A stretch of DNA of 58,703 nucleotides from Alphaproteobacteria bacterium (lineage in GTDB: Bacteria; Pseudomonadota; Alphaproteobacteria; Elsterales; Elsteraceae). A program made the position numbers and the translations under genes. Below are positions 50,396 to 58,639 of the stretch, piece by piece. Within the stretch, counting starts at the first letter, position 1. Every line of letters starts with the position of its first letter. The notes under the pieces were generated by a model. It searched no databases. It was not told where the DNA came from and saw only the letters and a program-made list of their open reading frames with translations. The stretch covers positions 1 to 58,703 of the forward strand of contig RDXE01000045.1 of assembly GCA_004292755.1 (NCBI GenBank), read 5' to 3'.

Positions 50396-50821
50396 TCAGC
50401 CCTCGGACTGGCGTTGCCGGTACTGCTCCAGTGCGATGTCATCCAGCCGTATTTGCTCCTTGCGCGCAAACTCGGCTTTGGCGCGAGCCACACGATTGGC
50501 CTGCGCCACTTCCAGCTTCTTCAAATCCTGGTAGGCGATCGACACCTCTTCGGCTGCGGCAGCGACACGGATCGCCATCTCCCGAATCGAAGCTTCCAGG
50601 TCCCGCCGCCGATTGATCGCTGCCTTCGCGAAGGCCCCGTAGGCGAAGGAGACTTCCTCATCGCGCGCAGCGACTGCTTGTTCCTTCACCACTGTGTCTG
50701 CAAGGTCGAGGACTGCATCCTCCAGCTGAGCTTTCAGGGTTTCCAATTCAGCCAAGCGGCGGCGCTTTTGGTCCAACTCCCACGTGCGCAGACGGATCAG
50801 CGTTGGCAGCCCCTTCGCCAT
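50396..50821 (-). CDS. fliJ: Flagellar export chaperone FliJ
   Basis: FliJ is the coiled-coil stalk of the flagellar ATPase ring and a chaperone-escort factor. The 141-residue protein is an uninterrupted helical hairpin rich in Ala, Glu, Arg and Lys (LIRLRTWELDQKRRRLAELE, then LEVAQANRVARAKAEFARKE). It has no cysteine and no membrane segment. Its position 5 bp downstream of fliI, and the alphaproteobacterial length, support the call, since primary sequence of FliJ is poorly conserved. Confidence 0.88.
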   Translation of the reverse strand: MAKGLPTLIRLRTWELDQKRRRLAELETLKAQLEDAVLDLADTVVKEQAVAARDEEVSFAYGAFAKAAINRRRDLEASIREMAIRVAAAAEEVSIAYQDLKKLEVAQANRVARAKAEFARKEQIRLDDIALEQYRQRQSEG

Positions 50822-50826
50822 CGCGA

Positions 50827-52170
50827 CTACTCAGCCGCCTTCGCCTGAGGTACTCGGCCAAGGATTTCGGCCAGAGTCTGGTAGCCCTCCGCGAGGGAGG
50901 TGCGCTCGTCCTTCCCCTGCGAGAGGAAGGCATCCAGCATCGGGTAATAGTGGATCGCCTCGTCCGTGCGCGCATCCGAGCCACGACGGTAGGCGCCCAG
51001 GCGGATCATCTCCGCCATATCCTCATAGGCCGCAATCAGGCTGCGGGCTTGGAGCACGATGCGGTTTTCGTCGGGATTGTTGCAGCCCGGCATGGTGCGG
51101 CTGATGGACCGCAAGATGTTCACAGCAGGATAGCGCCCACGCTCGGCAATCGCGCGCTCCAACACAATGTGACCATCGAGGATACCGCGTACGGCGTCGG
51201 CGACGGGCTCGTTCATGTCGTCGCCCTCCACCAGCACGGTGAACAGACCCGTGATGTTGCCTTGTCGGCCAGTGCCCGGCCCTGCCCGCTCCAGCAGCCG
51301 CGGCAACTCCGCAAACACCGTCGGCGTATAGCCTTTGGAGGCTGGCGGCTCACCCACCGACAAGCCGATCTCGCGCTGGGCCATGGCGAAGCGGGTCACG
51401 CTGTCGATCATGCACAGCACTTGGCGGTTCTGATCGCGGAAATACTCCGCCACCGTCATGGTGGTGTGGGCGGCAAGCTTGCGCATCAGCGGCGGCTGAT
51501 CGGAGGTGGCAACCACCACGACCGAGCGTGCCAACCCCTCCGGGCCCAAGTCATCATGCAGGAAGTCCTGCACCTCGCGACCGCGCTCACCCACCAGACC
51601 CACAACCGAGACGTCAGCCGAAGTACCGCGCGCGATCATCGACAGCAGCACCGACTTACCCACGCCCGACCCTGCAAAGATGCCCATCCGCTGGCCCATG
51701 CAGCAGGTGAGGAAGGTATTCAGTGCCTTCACACCCAGGTCGAGCTTGCCTTGCACGCGCCGTCGTTGATGGGCGGGCGGTGGCGAGGCCCGCAAGGCAT
51801 ACCCAATCGGACCGGAGATCAATGGTGGGCCGCCATCCAGGGGATTGCCCATCGCGTCGATCACCCGGCCGAGCCAAGAATGGTGCGGGTAGAGCACGGG
51901 CTGACCACCCGTTGCCTCCACCCGGTTGCCAAGGCCGATCCCGTCCAGCGTGCCAAACGGCATCGCGAGCGCCTTATCCCCTTTGAATCCAACGATTTCC
52001 GCGGGTACCCGACGGTCCCCACGGGCGATCATGGTCACCCGGTCGCCCACCGACAGGGCCCGACCGATGCCCCCGATCTCCGCCATCATGCCCAGCACGC
52101 CAGTGATGCGACCGTACAGCAGATGGTCGGGAACCCGCTCAAGATCGGAGACGAGATGATCACTCAGCAT
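50827..52170 (-). CDS. fliI: Flagellum-specific ATPase FliI
   Basis: FliI is the type III export ATPase, related to F1-beta. The 447 residues show Walker A MGIFAGSGVGKSVLLSMI, GLVGERGREVQDFLHDDL, Walker B VLCMIDSVTRFAMAQREIGL, the YTPTVFAELPRLLERAG stretch, VLVEGDDMNEPVADAVRGIL and GHIVLERAIAERGRYPAVNI. The start is the ATG giving MLSDHLVSDLERV, with GGGGGTT upstream. An open frame continues far upstream but overlaps the divergent CtrA-like gene and has no FliI character. It is transcribed with fliJ. Confidence 0.96.
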   Translation of the reverse strand: MLSDHLVSDLERVPDHLLYGRITGVLGMMAEIGGIGRALSVGDRVTMIARGDRRVPAEIVGFKGDKALAMPFGTLDGIGLGNRVEATGGQPVLYPHHSWLGRVIDAMGNPLDGGPPLISGPIGYALRASPPPAHQRRRVQGKLDLGVKALNTFLTCCMGQRMGIFAGSGVGKSVLLSMIARGTSADVSVVGLVGERGREVQDFLHDDLGPEGLARSVVVVATSDQPPLMRKLAAHTTMTVAEYFRDQNRQVLCMIDSVTRFAMAQREIGLSVGEPPASKGYTPTVFAELPRLLERAGPGTGRQGNITGLFTVLVEGDDMNEPVADAVRGILDGHIVLERAIAERGRYPAVNILRSISRTMPGCNNPDENRIVLQARSLIAAYEDMAEMIRLGAYRRGSDARTDEAIHYYPMLDAFLSQGKDERTSLAEGYQTLAEILGRVPQAKAAE

Positions 52171-52296
52171 GGACAGAACCCCCGGACGTCTCGCTAAGTG
52201 TAACGGATTCCACGCAGATTCCCAAGGCTTGCCGAAGCCCCCGTGAAAGCCGTAGGAAAGCCATGGTGGTGGTGGCAATGCAACGGAGGGCAGGCC

Positions 52297-52968
52297 ATGC
52301 GAGTCCTGTTGCTGGAAGATCGCGCGATCCAGGCGAGCAGCCTGACGATGATGCTGGAAACCGCAGGGCATGAGGTGGCGCCCACGGGTCTGGCAGAGGT
52401 GGAAGCCCATCCAGATCGGCTGGGTCGGGTTGATTTGGCACTGGTTGATCTGGCCGCCCACGGCCAGGGGGCGGCCCAGCGCGTGGCGCGACTGACTGCA
52501 GCGGTGCCACGTTTGCCCGTGTTGGTGCTGTCTGATCGGCAGACGCTGCCAGCCGATGTGCGGGCCCTCGGCATTGGGGAGGATCGTCACCTGCCCCGCC
52601 CGTTCGACAAGCGCGGGCTGCTGGCGCGCATGCAGGGCTTGGTCAAGCGTGGTCGCGAGCGGGTCGACCAGGCAATCCGCGTCGGTCGGTTGAGCATCCG
52701 TCTGGACGCACGCCAGGCCGATGTCGACGGCCAACCGCTGCCCTTGACGGGCAAAGAGTTTGCAGTGTTGGCGCTGCTGGCAGAAAAGCGCGGCATCACC
52801 CTGACCAAGGAGATGTTCTTGAACCATCTCTATGCGGGACGACCCGAGCCAGAGCTGAAGATTATCGACGTGTTTATTTGCAAGCTTCGCAAGAAGATTG
52901 CAAAAGCAACTGGCGGACCAACCTATATCGAGACTGTGTGGGGTCGCGGGTACGTGATGCGGGGATAG
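52297..52968 (+). CDS. CtrA-family response regulator with degenerate receiver
   Basis: The 223-residue protein is an OmpR/CtrA-type regulator. Its DNA-binding domain is almost that of CtrA: LTGKEFAVLALLAEKRGITL, TKEMFLNHLYAGRPEPELKI, IDVFICKLRKKIAKATGG and YIETVWGRGYVMRG. The receiver (1-105) has drifted. The acidic triad reads E7-D8-R9 instead of EDD, and the conserved Lys is Arg (LPRPF, about 101). Asp51, the CtrA phosphorylation position, remains (ALVDLAAHG), but the region around it is unlike CtrA. It may act without phosphorylation. It is divergent from fliI-fliJ, and CtrA controls flagellar genes in this class. GGAGGG precedes the ATG. Confidence 0.88.
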   Translation: MRVLLLEDRAIQASSLTMMLETAGHEVAPTGLAEVEAHPDRLGRVDLALVDLAAHGQGAAQRVARLTAAVPRLPVLVLSDRQTLPADVRALGIGEDRHLPRPFDKRGLLARMQGLVKRGRERVDQAIRVGRLSIRLDARQADVDGQPLPLTGKEFAVLALLAEKRGITLTKEMFLNHLYAGRPEPELKIIDVFICKLRKKIAKATGGPTYIETVWGRGYVMRG

Positions 52969-52997
52969 GGTTCGACATCCCGCGTGCAAGGCGGCAC

Positions 52998-53027
52998 GGG
53001 GGCAAGGCGGCATCAGCGTTTGCCCCC
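52998..53027 (+). terminator. Hairpin after the CtrA-like gene
   Basis: GGGGGCAA and TTGCCCCC are perfect 8-bp arms around a 14-base loop, 30 bases after the stop. There is no T-run. It also lies directly before the next start and could limit read-through into the exporter gene. Confidence 0.6.
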
Positions 53028-53054
53028 CTCCGCCCAATCTTCTAGGCTTTGGGG

Positions 53055-54290
53055 ATGACCATCGCCGCTTCGGGAGGGGGGGCACGCGGCAACGCTGACG
53101 CCCCCGCCACTCCCCCTGCCCGCCCCTCCACGCTAGTGTTGATCGCGATGGCCGCGATCGGCCCCGCAGCCCTTAACATCTTCATCCCCTCCATGCCCGG
53201 CTTGGTGCGGGAGTTCCAGACCGATCACGCAACAGTACAGCTGACGCTGACGCTGTATCTGTTGGGCTTGGCCGCGGCCCAGCTGGTGTATGGCCCTGTG
53301 TCTGACCGCTATGGCCGACGGCCCGTGGTGTTGGTCGGTATCGCGTTGTACGTCGCGGGTATGTTGCTGGCCCTGGCCGCGGTGAGCATCGAGATGCTGA
53401 TTGCGGCGCGGGTGTTGCAAGCAGTTGGCGGCTGTGTCGGCCTAGTGATTGGGCGGGCCATTGTGCGCGATGTCTGGCCGCGCGATCAGGCCGCGTCGGT
53501 GCTGGGCTTGGTCACGGCTGCCATGGCGGTGGCACCCGCGATTGCGCCCTCCCTGGGCGGGGCGCTGGATGGCTGGCTTGGCTGGCGCGCGGGCTTTGTG
53601 CTGATGGCGATTGCCGGGGCTGGCGTATGGCTTGCCTGCCTCACCCATCTGCCCGAGACGGCACCACGGCAGACCCAGGCCGCCAGCATCCGCGGCCTTG
53701 CCCGTGGTTATGCGACCGTGCTGCGCAGCCCTGTGTTTCTGGGATATGCGGGCTGCTCGGCGTTCTGCGCCTCGGCCTTCTTCGGCTTCCTGGCCGGTGC
53801 ACCCTTTGTGGTGGTGGAGTTCCTGGGCCACCCTCCCGTGGTCTATGGCGCCGCGTTTGCGCTGATCTCGATCGGCTATATGGTCGGCAATGGAATGGCA
53901 TCCCGCTTGTCCGTCCGCCTCGGTGCGCCAAGGATGGTGGCTCTCGGCACCAGTTCGACTGTGCTGGGCTGCGCGCTGATGGTGGCACTCGCAGCCAGCG
54001 GCCAATACGGCCTGTTTTACTTGTTCGTGCCGATGATGCTGGTGGCTATCGGCAACGGCATGTTGCAACCGAATGCGATCTCCGCAGCCGTCGGCATCGA
54101 CCCTGCCTATGCTGGCACAGCTGCAGGCGCGGCTGGCTGCATCCAAATGATTCTGGGCGGTGCCGCCACTCAAGTGGTTGGCCTCCTGCATGGCGACGGC
54201 GGACCGCTGCCGATGGTCTCCGTGATGCTCACCGGCGCTGTGATCGGTGCCGCCTTTTTCTGGGGTGTCGCCAAACGGGCGGATCGGTGA
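53055..54290 (+). CDS. Bcr/CflA-family MFS drug-resistance-type exporter
   Basis: The 411-residue membrane protein has 12 hydrophobic segments and the MFS loop 2-3 motif GPVSDRYGRRPVVLVG. Bcr/CflA hallmarks are the N-terminal IGPAALNIFIPSMPGLVREF, QLTLTLYLLGLAAAQLVYGP, RVLQAVGGCVGLVIGRAIVRD and GLLGGALDGWLGWR-like GGALDGWLGWRAGF. Members export small molecules; the substrate here is unknown. The ATG was preferred to a TTG two codons earlier. It stands alone between a hairpin and hemB. Confidence 0.92.
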   Translation: MTIAASGGGARGNADAPATPPARPSTLVLIAMAAIGPAALNIFIPSMPGLVREFQTDHATVQLTLTLYLLGLAAAQLVYGPVSDRYGRRPVVLVGIALYVAGMLLALAAVSIEMLIAARVLQAVGGCVGLVIGRAIVRDVWPRDQAASVLGLVTAAMAVAPAIAPSLGGALDGWLGWRAGFVLMAIAGAGVWLACLTHLPETAPRQTQAASIRGLARGYATVLRSPVFLGYAGCSAFCASAFFGFLAGAPFVVVEFLGHPPVVYGAAFALISIGYMVGNGMASRLSVRLGAPRMVALGTSSTVLGCALMVALAASGQYGLFYLFVPMMLVAIGNGMLQPNAISAAVGIDPAYAGTAAGAAGCIQMILGGAATQVVGLLHGDGGPLPMVSVMLTGAVIGAAFFWGVAKRADR

Positions 54291-54367
54291 GGCGGCGCCG
54301 CTACTGCATCGCCCATTCCGTGACACAAGTTTGACGGCACCCCTGCCATGGTCCTAGCGTGGCGGCT

Positions 54368-55411
54368 ATGCACTCGCTCGCTGGTTTTCCGCACACCCGT
54401 CCGCGTCGCTTGCGTCAGCATGGCGCTGGTTTTCCGCACACCCGTCCGCGTCGCTTGCGTCAGCATGGCTGGAGCCGTGCCTTGGTGGCGGAGGTGCGGC
54501 TTGGGCCGCAGGATTTGATCTGGCCACTGTTCCTGATTGAGGGGGAGAACCGCGTCGAGCCCATCGCCACCATGCCGGGGGTGGAGCGGTTGACGGTTGA
54601 TCGCGCCGTTGCAGCCGCACGGGACGCGCAGGCGCTGGGCATTCCTCTGCTGGCGCTGTTCCCAGCCACGCCGCCTGCGTTGAAAACCGAAGATGGCCGC
54701 GAGGCGCTGAACCCTGCCAACCTCGTCTGCACGGCAGTGCGCGCAATCAAGGCAGCCGTACCCGACATCGGCGTGATGTGTGACGTCGCCCTCGACCCCT
54801 ACACCACCCACGGCCATGACGGGCTGTTGATTGATGACCGCATCGCCAATGATGCAACCGTCGCCGTGCTGGTGCAGCAGGCCCTGGTGCAAGCCGAGGC
54901 GGGGGCCGACGTGATTGCGCCGTCGGACATGATGGATGGCCGCATCGGTGCGATCCGTCAGGCGATGGACCGGGCGGGTCATGAGCAGGTGCTGATCATG
55001 GCCTATGCCGCCAAGTATGCCTCGGCTTTCTATGGGCCGTTTCGCGATGCCGTCGGCTCGTCGGGCACGTTGAAGGGGGCGAGCAAGTCCACCTATCAGA
55101 TGGACAGCGCCAACACCGACGAAGCCTTGCGTGAGGTCGCCCTCGACTTGGGCGAGGGCGCCGACATGGTGATGGTGAAGCCAGGCCTGCCCTATCTGGA
55201 CATCGTCTCGCGGGTGAAGCGAGAGTTTGCCCTGCCCACCTTCGCCTATCAGGTCTCTGGCGAGTACGCGATGATCGAAGCCGCTGCCGCTGCCGGGTGC
55301 CTCGACCGTGATCGCGCGATGCTGGAGGCTCTGCTCTGCTTCCGCCGCGCGGGCGCTGACGGCATCCTCACCTACGCCGCACATCGAGTGGCGGCGGCGT
55401 TGGCGCGCTGA
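54368..55411 (+). CDS. hemB: Delta-aminolevulinic acid dehydratase (porphobilinogen synthase)
   Basis: HemB condenses two 5-aminolevulinates to porphobilinogen in haem synthesis. The 347 residues show the two active-site lysines in MAYAAKYASAFYGPFRDA and MVMVKPGLPYLDI, and GVMCDVALDPYTTHGHDG. That site has Asp/Ala in place of the zinc cysteines, so it is a magnesium-type enzyme, as in other alphaproteobacteria. The N-terminus contains FPHTRPRRLRQHG twice, from a perfect 45-bp duplication; most family members have it once. The ATG is the likely start, but its ribosome site is weak and a GTG lies three codons earlier. Confidence 0.95.
   Translation: MHSLAGFPHTRPRRLRQHGAGFPHTRPRRLRQHGWSRALVAEVRLGPQDLIWPLFLIEGENRVEPIATMPGVERLTVDRAVAAARDAQALGIPLLALFPATPPALKTEDGREALNPANLVCTAVRAIKAAVPDIGVMCDVALDPYTTHGHDGLLIDDRIANDATVAVLVQQALVQAEAGADVIAPSDMMDGRIGAIRQAMDRAGHEQVLIMAYAAKYASAFYGPFRDAVGSSGTLKGASKSTYQMDSANTDEALREVALDLGEGADMVMVKPGLPYLDIVSRVKREFALPTFAYQVSGEYAMIEAAAAAGCLDRDRAMLEALLCFRRAGADGILTYAAHRVAAALAR
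54380..54469 (+). repeat. Perfect 45-bp tandem duplication inside hemB
   Basis: Two identical 45-bp units (54380-54424 and 54425-54469) sit head to tail near the start of hemB. Each encodes 15 residues including FPHTRPRRLRQHG, keeping the frame. Complete identity means a recent slippage or recombination event, or possibly an assembly artefact. Confidence 0.9.
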
Positions 55412-56405
55412 GGCCCAGGGCTGCCAGCCAAGCGAAGGTTTGGCGGTCACTCCACGCCTCGGGTGACCCTGCGGCATGAAAGCCAACATGCCCGCCATCG
55501 CGTGCCACCAGCACGGTGAGTCCCGTCGCTGGGGACAGCGCGTGGTAGGCATCGGCTGGGATCCAGGGGTCGGTCTCCGCATGGATCAACAGGGCTGGGC
55601 ACTGGATGGTGGGCACCAACGGTGCGGCCGAGCAGCGGGCATAGTAATCCTCCGCCCCGTCGAAGCCGTGCCGGGGAGCGATGAAGCGATCATCGAACTC
55701 CCACACGGTGTTGGCGCTGGCGATGGCGGCAGCCTCTGCGGGCGACCAGGGCATTGCCGCAGCTTTCATCCGCCCCAGCAGCCAGCGGTGATAAAGCCAG
55801 TTGCGTGGCGCCAGAAAACGCTTGCTCGCCGCCCTTAAGTCAATCGGTGCCGAGACCGAGACCACCGCCCGCACCCGGCTCTCTGAGGAGGGCTCAGCCG
55901 CCAGCTTCAGCACTTGATTGCCCCCGAGGGAGATGCCGTGCAGCACCACCCCCGGTGCGACAAGGTCAGCGGCGGGGTCAGCGGCGAGGGCCTGCAGCAC
56001 ACTGGCCAAATCCTCCACCCGACCGGCATGATAGGTCCCCCGACAGAGCGGCGCCGACGGCCCCGCCCCGCGCAGATTGACCCGCACGACGGCATGCCCG
56101 CGCAGCACAGCCGCCCGCGCCGTCGCAATCACCGGCGGCGAGCCCTCACACCCGGTTAAGCCATGCACCAGCACCAGGGTTGGGTGGCGCTGCTGCGCTG
56201 GCCGATCAATCGCCACCACCAGGGCGTCGCCATCCCCTAGGGGGACAACCCGCCGCTCGGTCCCCGGCCCGACGACCTGCGGTCCCGGCTTGAGAACTTG
56301 GCGCAACGTCTGGAGATCACCCCCGATCCACGGGAAGCGAGGGCGGAAGGGGAGACGGGAAACTGACACTGCGGAGGATGACGCCAAGCGAAGAACTCCC
56401 GACAA
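55368..56405 (-). CDS. YheT-type alpha/beta hydrolase
   Basis: The 345-residue protein is an alpha/beta-hydrolase of the YheT/ABHD1 group. It has LVLVHGLTGCEGSP, the nucleophile elbow VLHGISLGGNQVLKLA, the acid LLIHAETDPWIPADAY and the catalytic His in ARDGGHVGFHAAG, so the triad Ser-Asp-His is complete. YheT-like proteins hydrolyse esters; the natural substrate is unknown. The start is uncertain. The frame opens at a TTG, and another TTG six codons later has GGGAG 8 bases upstream. Its 3' end overlaps the convergent hemB by 44 bp. Confidence 0.88.
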   Translation of the reverse strand: MSGVLRLASSSAVSVSRLPFRPRFPWIGGDLQTLRQVLKPGPQVVGPGTERRVVPLGDGDALVVAIDRPAQQRHPTLVLVHGLTGCEGSPPVIATARAAVLRGHAVVRVNLRGAGPSAPLCRGTYHAGRVEDLASVLQALAADPAADLVAPGVVLHGISLGGNQVLKLAAEPSSESRVRAVVSVSAPIDLRAASKRFLAPRNWLYHRWLLGRMKAAAMPWSPAEAAAIASANTVWEFDDRFIAPRHGFDGAEDYYARCSAAPLVPTIQCPALLIHAETDPWIPADAYHALSPATGLTVLVARDGGHVGFHAAGSPEAWSDRQTFAWLAALGLSAPTPPPLDVRRR

Positions 56406-56463
56406 ACGCGAAAAGCGCTTATGGATACAGGTTATAGCTTAGAGGCTTTACTTCCAGGGCAAA

Positions 56464-56492
56464 TTGCAGATTTCTCGATCAGTGATTATGTT
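56464..56492 (+). promoter_or_regulatory. Candidate sigma-70 promoter for the nuclease-like gene
   Basis: TTGCAG, a 17-bp spacer and TATGTT lie 24 bp before the start codon, in an AT-rich stretch. The match to TTGACA/TATAAT is four of six at each box with ideal spacing. It is a prediction from sequence only. Confidence 0.4.
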
Positions 56493-56515
56493 CGCGTCAC
56501 ACACTGGAGGGTCCG

Positions 56516-57322
56516 ATGCTGACTATGATGCGCAAAAATTGGCTCTTGAAGGATTTGATTTCCATATCCGAGCATAAAGAAATCCCTGATAGCCAAGATA
56601 CATCGGCTTCACACAATGAAGTACTATGGCATCTTGACGTCGATGACGATAACCATGACCGATACATCTCAGATCTGGATGATCTCAAATCTTGCGGCCT
56701 CATCACGAAAACTGGAGGAGGCGGAGGTGGTGTTTGGAAATGGCGTGCTTCGCAGCTCAAAGACGCAATAATCGATCCAAATTCGAAACACGAATCGTAT
56801 TTCTATCCTGTGATTGAAGAGAATTTACCAGTTTTCCTGCAGGAAATTGAACCTGAACGCCGTTATGCAGTAGCCAATATCTCTTCAAAAGGTCGTAGAG
56901 ATACAGGAGGACACTTTTCCAGACCAGACTTGATTGCAGTAGGTTTGTGGGAAAGTGTTCTGACCGGCGCAAAAGAACCATTTGTACATACTGTTGAGGT
57001 AAAAATACCAAAAGGGGTCTCTGTAAAAGCTGTAGCAGAAGCTGCGGTGCATCGTCTTCTAGTACCATCAAACTATCTCTTTATTTGTAATATGACACAC
57101 CCTGAATTCTCTAACCACAAGGAAGAGGACCGAATCCTCCAAATGTGCCGAGAACATGACGTTGGCCTAATACTCGCCCCGGATGTTGAAGATGTTGACA
57201 CTTGGGAGGAGTTAGCGTCACCAGCGGCTTTCTTCTACTCGGCGGCAATGGAGCGATGGTTGCTAGAGCAGACCGAAATCCACCCAAAGCTCAGAAAACT
57301 CGGTCTAAACGTCCCCAAGTAA
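56516..57322 (+). CDS. PD-(D/E)xK nuclease-like protein on an AT-rich island
   Basis: The 268-residue protein is not assigned to a named family. Residues 30-66 look like a winged helix (NEVLWHLDVDDDNHDRYISD, then LKSCGLI), followed by a poly-Gly stretch. A nuclease-like core follows with Asp138 (FSRPDLIAVGLW) and Glu161-x-Lys163 (HTVEVKIPKG), the D...ExK arrangement of restriction-type enzymes. Base and codon use are strikingly AT-rich against the flanks, marking recent acquisition. GGAGG lies 5 bases before the ATG. No methyltransferase partner is adjacent. A DNA-targeting or regulatory role is inferred. The 3' end overlaps the convergent gene by 18 bp. Confidence 0.7.
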   Translation: MLTMMRKNWLLKDLISISEHKEIPDSQDTSASHNEVLWHLDVDDDNHDRYISDLDDLKSCGLITKTGGGGGGVWKWRASQLKDAIIDPNSKHESYFYPVIEENLPVFLQEIEPERRYAVANISSKGRRDTGGHFSRPDLIAVGLWESVLTGAKEPFVHTVEVKIPKGVSVKAVAEAAVHRLLVPSNYLFICNMTHPEFSNHKEEDRILQMCREHDVGLILAPDVEDVDTWEELASPAAFFYSAAMERWLLEQTEIHPKLRKLGLNVPK

Positions 57323-58633
57323 CCCCACCCCCCACTCCCCCGGCCGTTCCTGGCGACGGATCGTCACACTTGCGTACCACGGTGTTGTCGTCCCCCGCAG
57401 TCCCCAGCGCCAGCAGCTGTCGAAGCGGTTGAGCAGCACGGCCGGGCGGCCGAGGGCGCCGGCCACGTGGATTGCGGCCGTGTCGACGGAAACGATGGCG
57501 TCCAGCGCCATCATCAGGGCGGCAGTGTCCGCGAAGTCGCGCACGGGGCCGGGGACGGGGTGGATCGGGGCGCCGCGGGGCACGGGGCGGTCGGGTTGCA
57601 GGGCGACCCAGCTGATCCCCTCCTGCGGCAGACGACTCAAGGCCGCGGTCGGCAAGGAGCGGCGGCGGTCAAGGGCGGCGAGCAGGGGGGAGCCGCCATG
57701 GCTGCTGCCCGCCCACACCAATCCAACCCGTCGGCCCGGCAGATGGGCAAGGCGATCGCGCCAAGGTGCAACCTCCCGCTCCGCCACAGACAGGTAGGGG
57801 GCTGGCGGCACCGTTTCCGGTGTGGTGGCAAAGCGATGGGGCAAAGACATGATATCCAGCCAGACATCGTGGGGCGGCAGAGCGTCCAGTCCGCTCACAT
57901 CCGCCAGCGGAGCGATCAAGCGATGAAGCGGCGGGGCCGCTGCCACGCTCACGATCATGCCTGCGCTGGTCAGCAGCGGCAGGTAGCGCAGCATCTGGAT
58001 CGCGTCACCAAAGCCTTGCTGAGCCAGCAACACGAGGCGCTGGCCCGCACGCGGCGTGCCATCCCACACCGGCGTGGCGGGCTTTAAGGCGTGGGCATAG
58101 CCTGCACTGTCCAGCCGAGCCTCGAATTCTTCAAACCCCTCAACCCAGCGCCCGCTTGCCACCAGTGCGGCCGCCAGCAGAAGGCGCACAGGCACCAGCG
58201 TTGGCGCCAGCGCCACCGCCCGTTGCAGCAATGCCACCGCCTGCTCGCCATCGCCACAAGCCAGTGCCGTCTGGCCAGCATTGGCCAGCAGGCCGACGTC
58301 CGCGCTCGCGGCCAGGTCACACCGGGCAAAGAGGGTCTGCGCGTCTAGAAACCGAGCCTCTGCCGTGGCAAGCGACCCCGCAGCCGCAGCAAGGTTGGGC
58401 AGGTCCGGCTCATGCTCCAACAGCCAATCGAGATCCAGACGGGCACTGTGCAACCGGCCCGCAGCATGCTCACGCACAGCGCGGTGCAGGACGGCGATCA
58501 GCAGCCGTCGCCGCTCCTCAACGGCGATTGCATCATCGGCATGGTCGCGCAGATGCCGATCAAACCGCGCGAGTGCACCGTCCGCCATCCCGTTGGCAGC
58601 CAGACGCCGGGCCTCGGCCAAATCCTCGCTCAC
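57305..58633 (-). CDS. TPR-containing glycosyltransferase-like protein (GT9 fold)
   Basis: The 442-residue protein has helical tetratricopeptide-like repeats (about 1-170: ARRLAANGMADGALARFDRH, ACGDGEQAVALLQRAVALAP). A C-terminal domain like ADP-heptose transferases follows, with VLLAQQGFGDAIQMLRYLPL, RRVGLVWAGSSHGG, DAIVSVDTAAIHVAGALGRP and the Trp-rich end CWRWGLRGTTTPWYASVTI. TPR-GT9 proteins of this kind are frequent near flagellin or surface-glycan genes in alphaproteobacteria and may glycosylate protein. The GTG was taken as start, with AAGGA 9 bases upstream; an adjoining TTG is possible. Cytosolic, no signal peptide. Confidence 0.88.
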   Translation of the reverse strand: MSEDLAEARRLAANGMADGALARFDRHLRDHADDAIAVEERRRLLIAVLHRAVREHAAGRLHSARLDLDWLLEHEPDLPNLAAAAGSLATAEARFLDAQTLFARCDLAASADVGLLANAGQTALACGDGEQAVALLQRAVALAPTLVPVRLLLAAALVASGRWVEGFEEFEARLDSAGYAHALKPATPVWDGTPRAGQRLVLLAQQGFGDAIQMLRYLPLLTSAGMIVSVAAAPPLHRLIAPLADVSGLDALPPHDVWLDIMSLPHRFATTPETVPPAPYLSVAEREVAPWRDRLAHLPGRRVGLVWAGSSHGGSPLLAALDRRRSLPTAALSRLPQEGISWVALQPDRPVPRGAPIHPVPGPVRDFADTAALMMALDAIVSVDTAAIHVAGALGRPAVLLNRFDSCWRWGLRGTTTPWYASVTIRRQERPGEWGVGLLGDV

Positions 58634-58639
58634 CAACAG

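Noticed and set aside
50803-52197. Plus-strand open frame of 464 codons opposite fliI
   Set aside because: His/Arg-rich shadow of fliI; fliI motifs are complete on the other strand.
52171-53085. Upstream extension of the fliI frame to about 750 codons
   Set aside because: The extension runs antisense through the CtrA-like gene and is absent from FliI proteins; the ATG at 52170 gives the family N-terminus.
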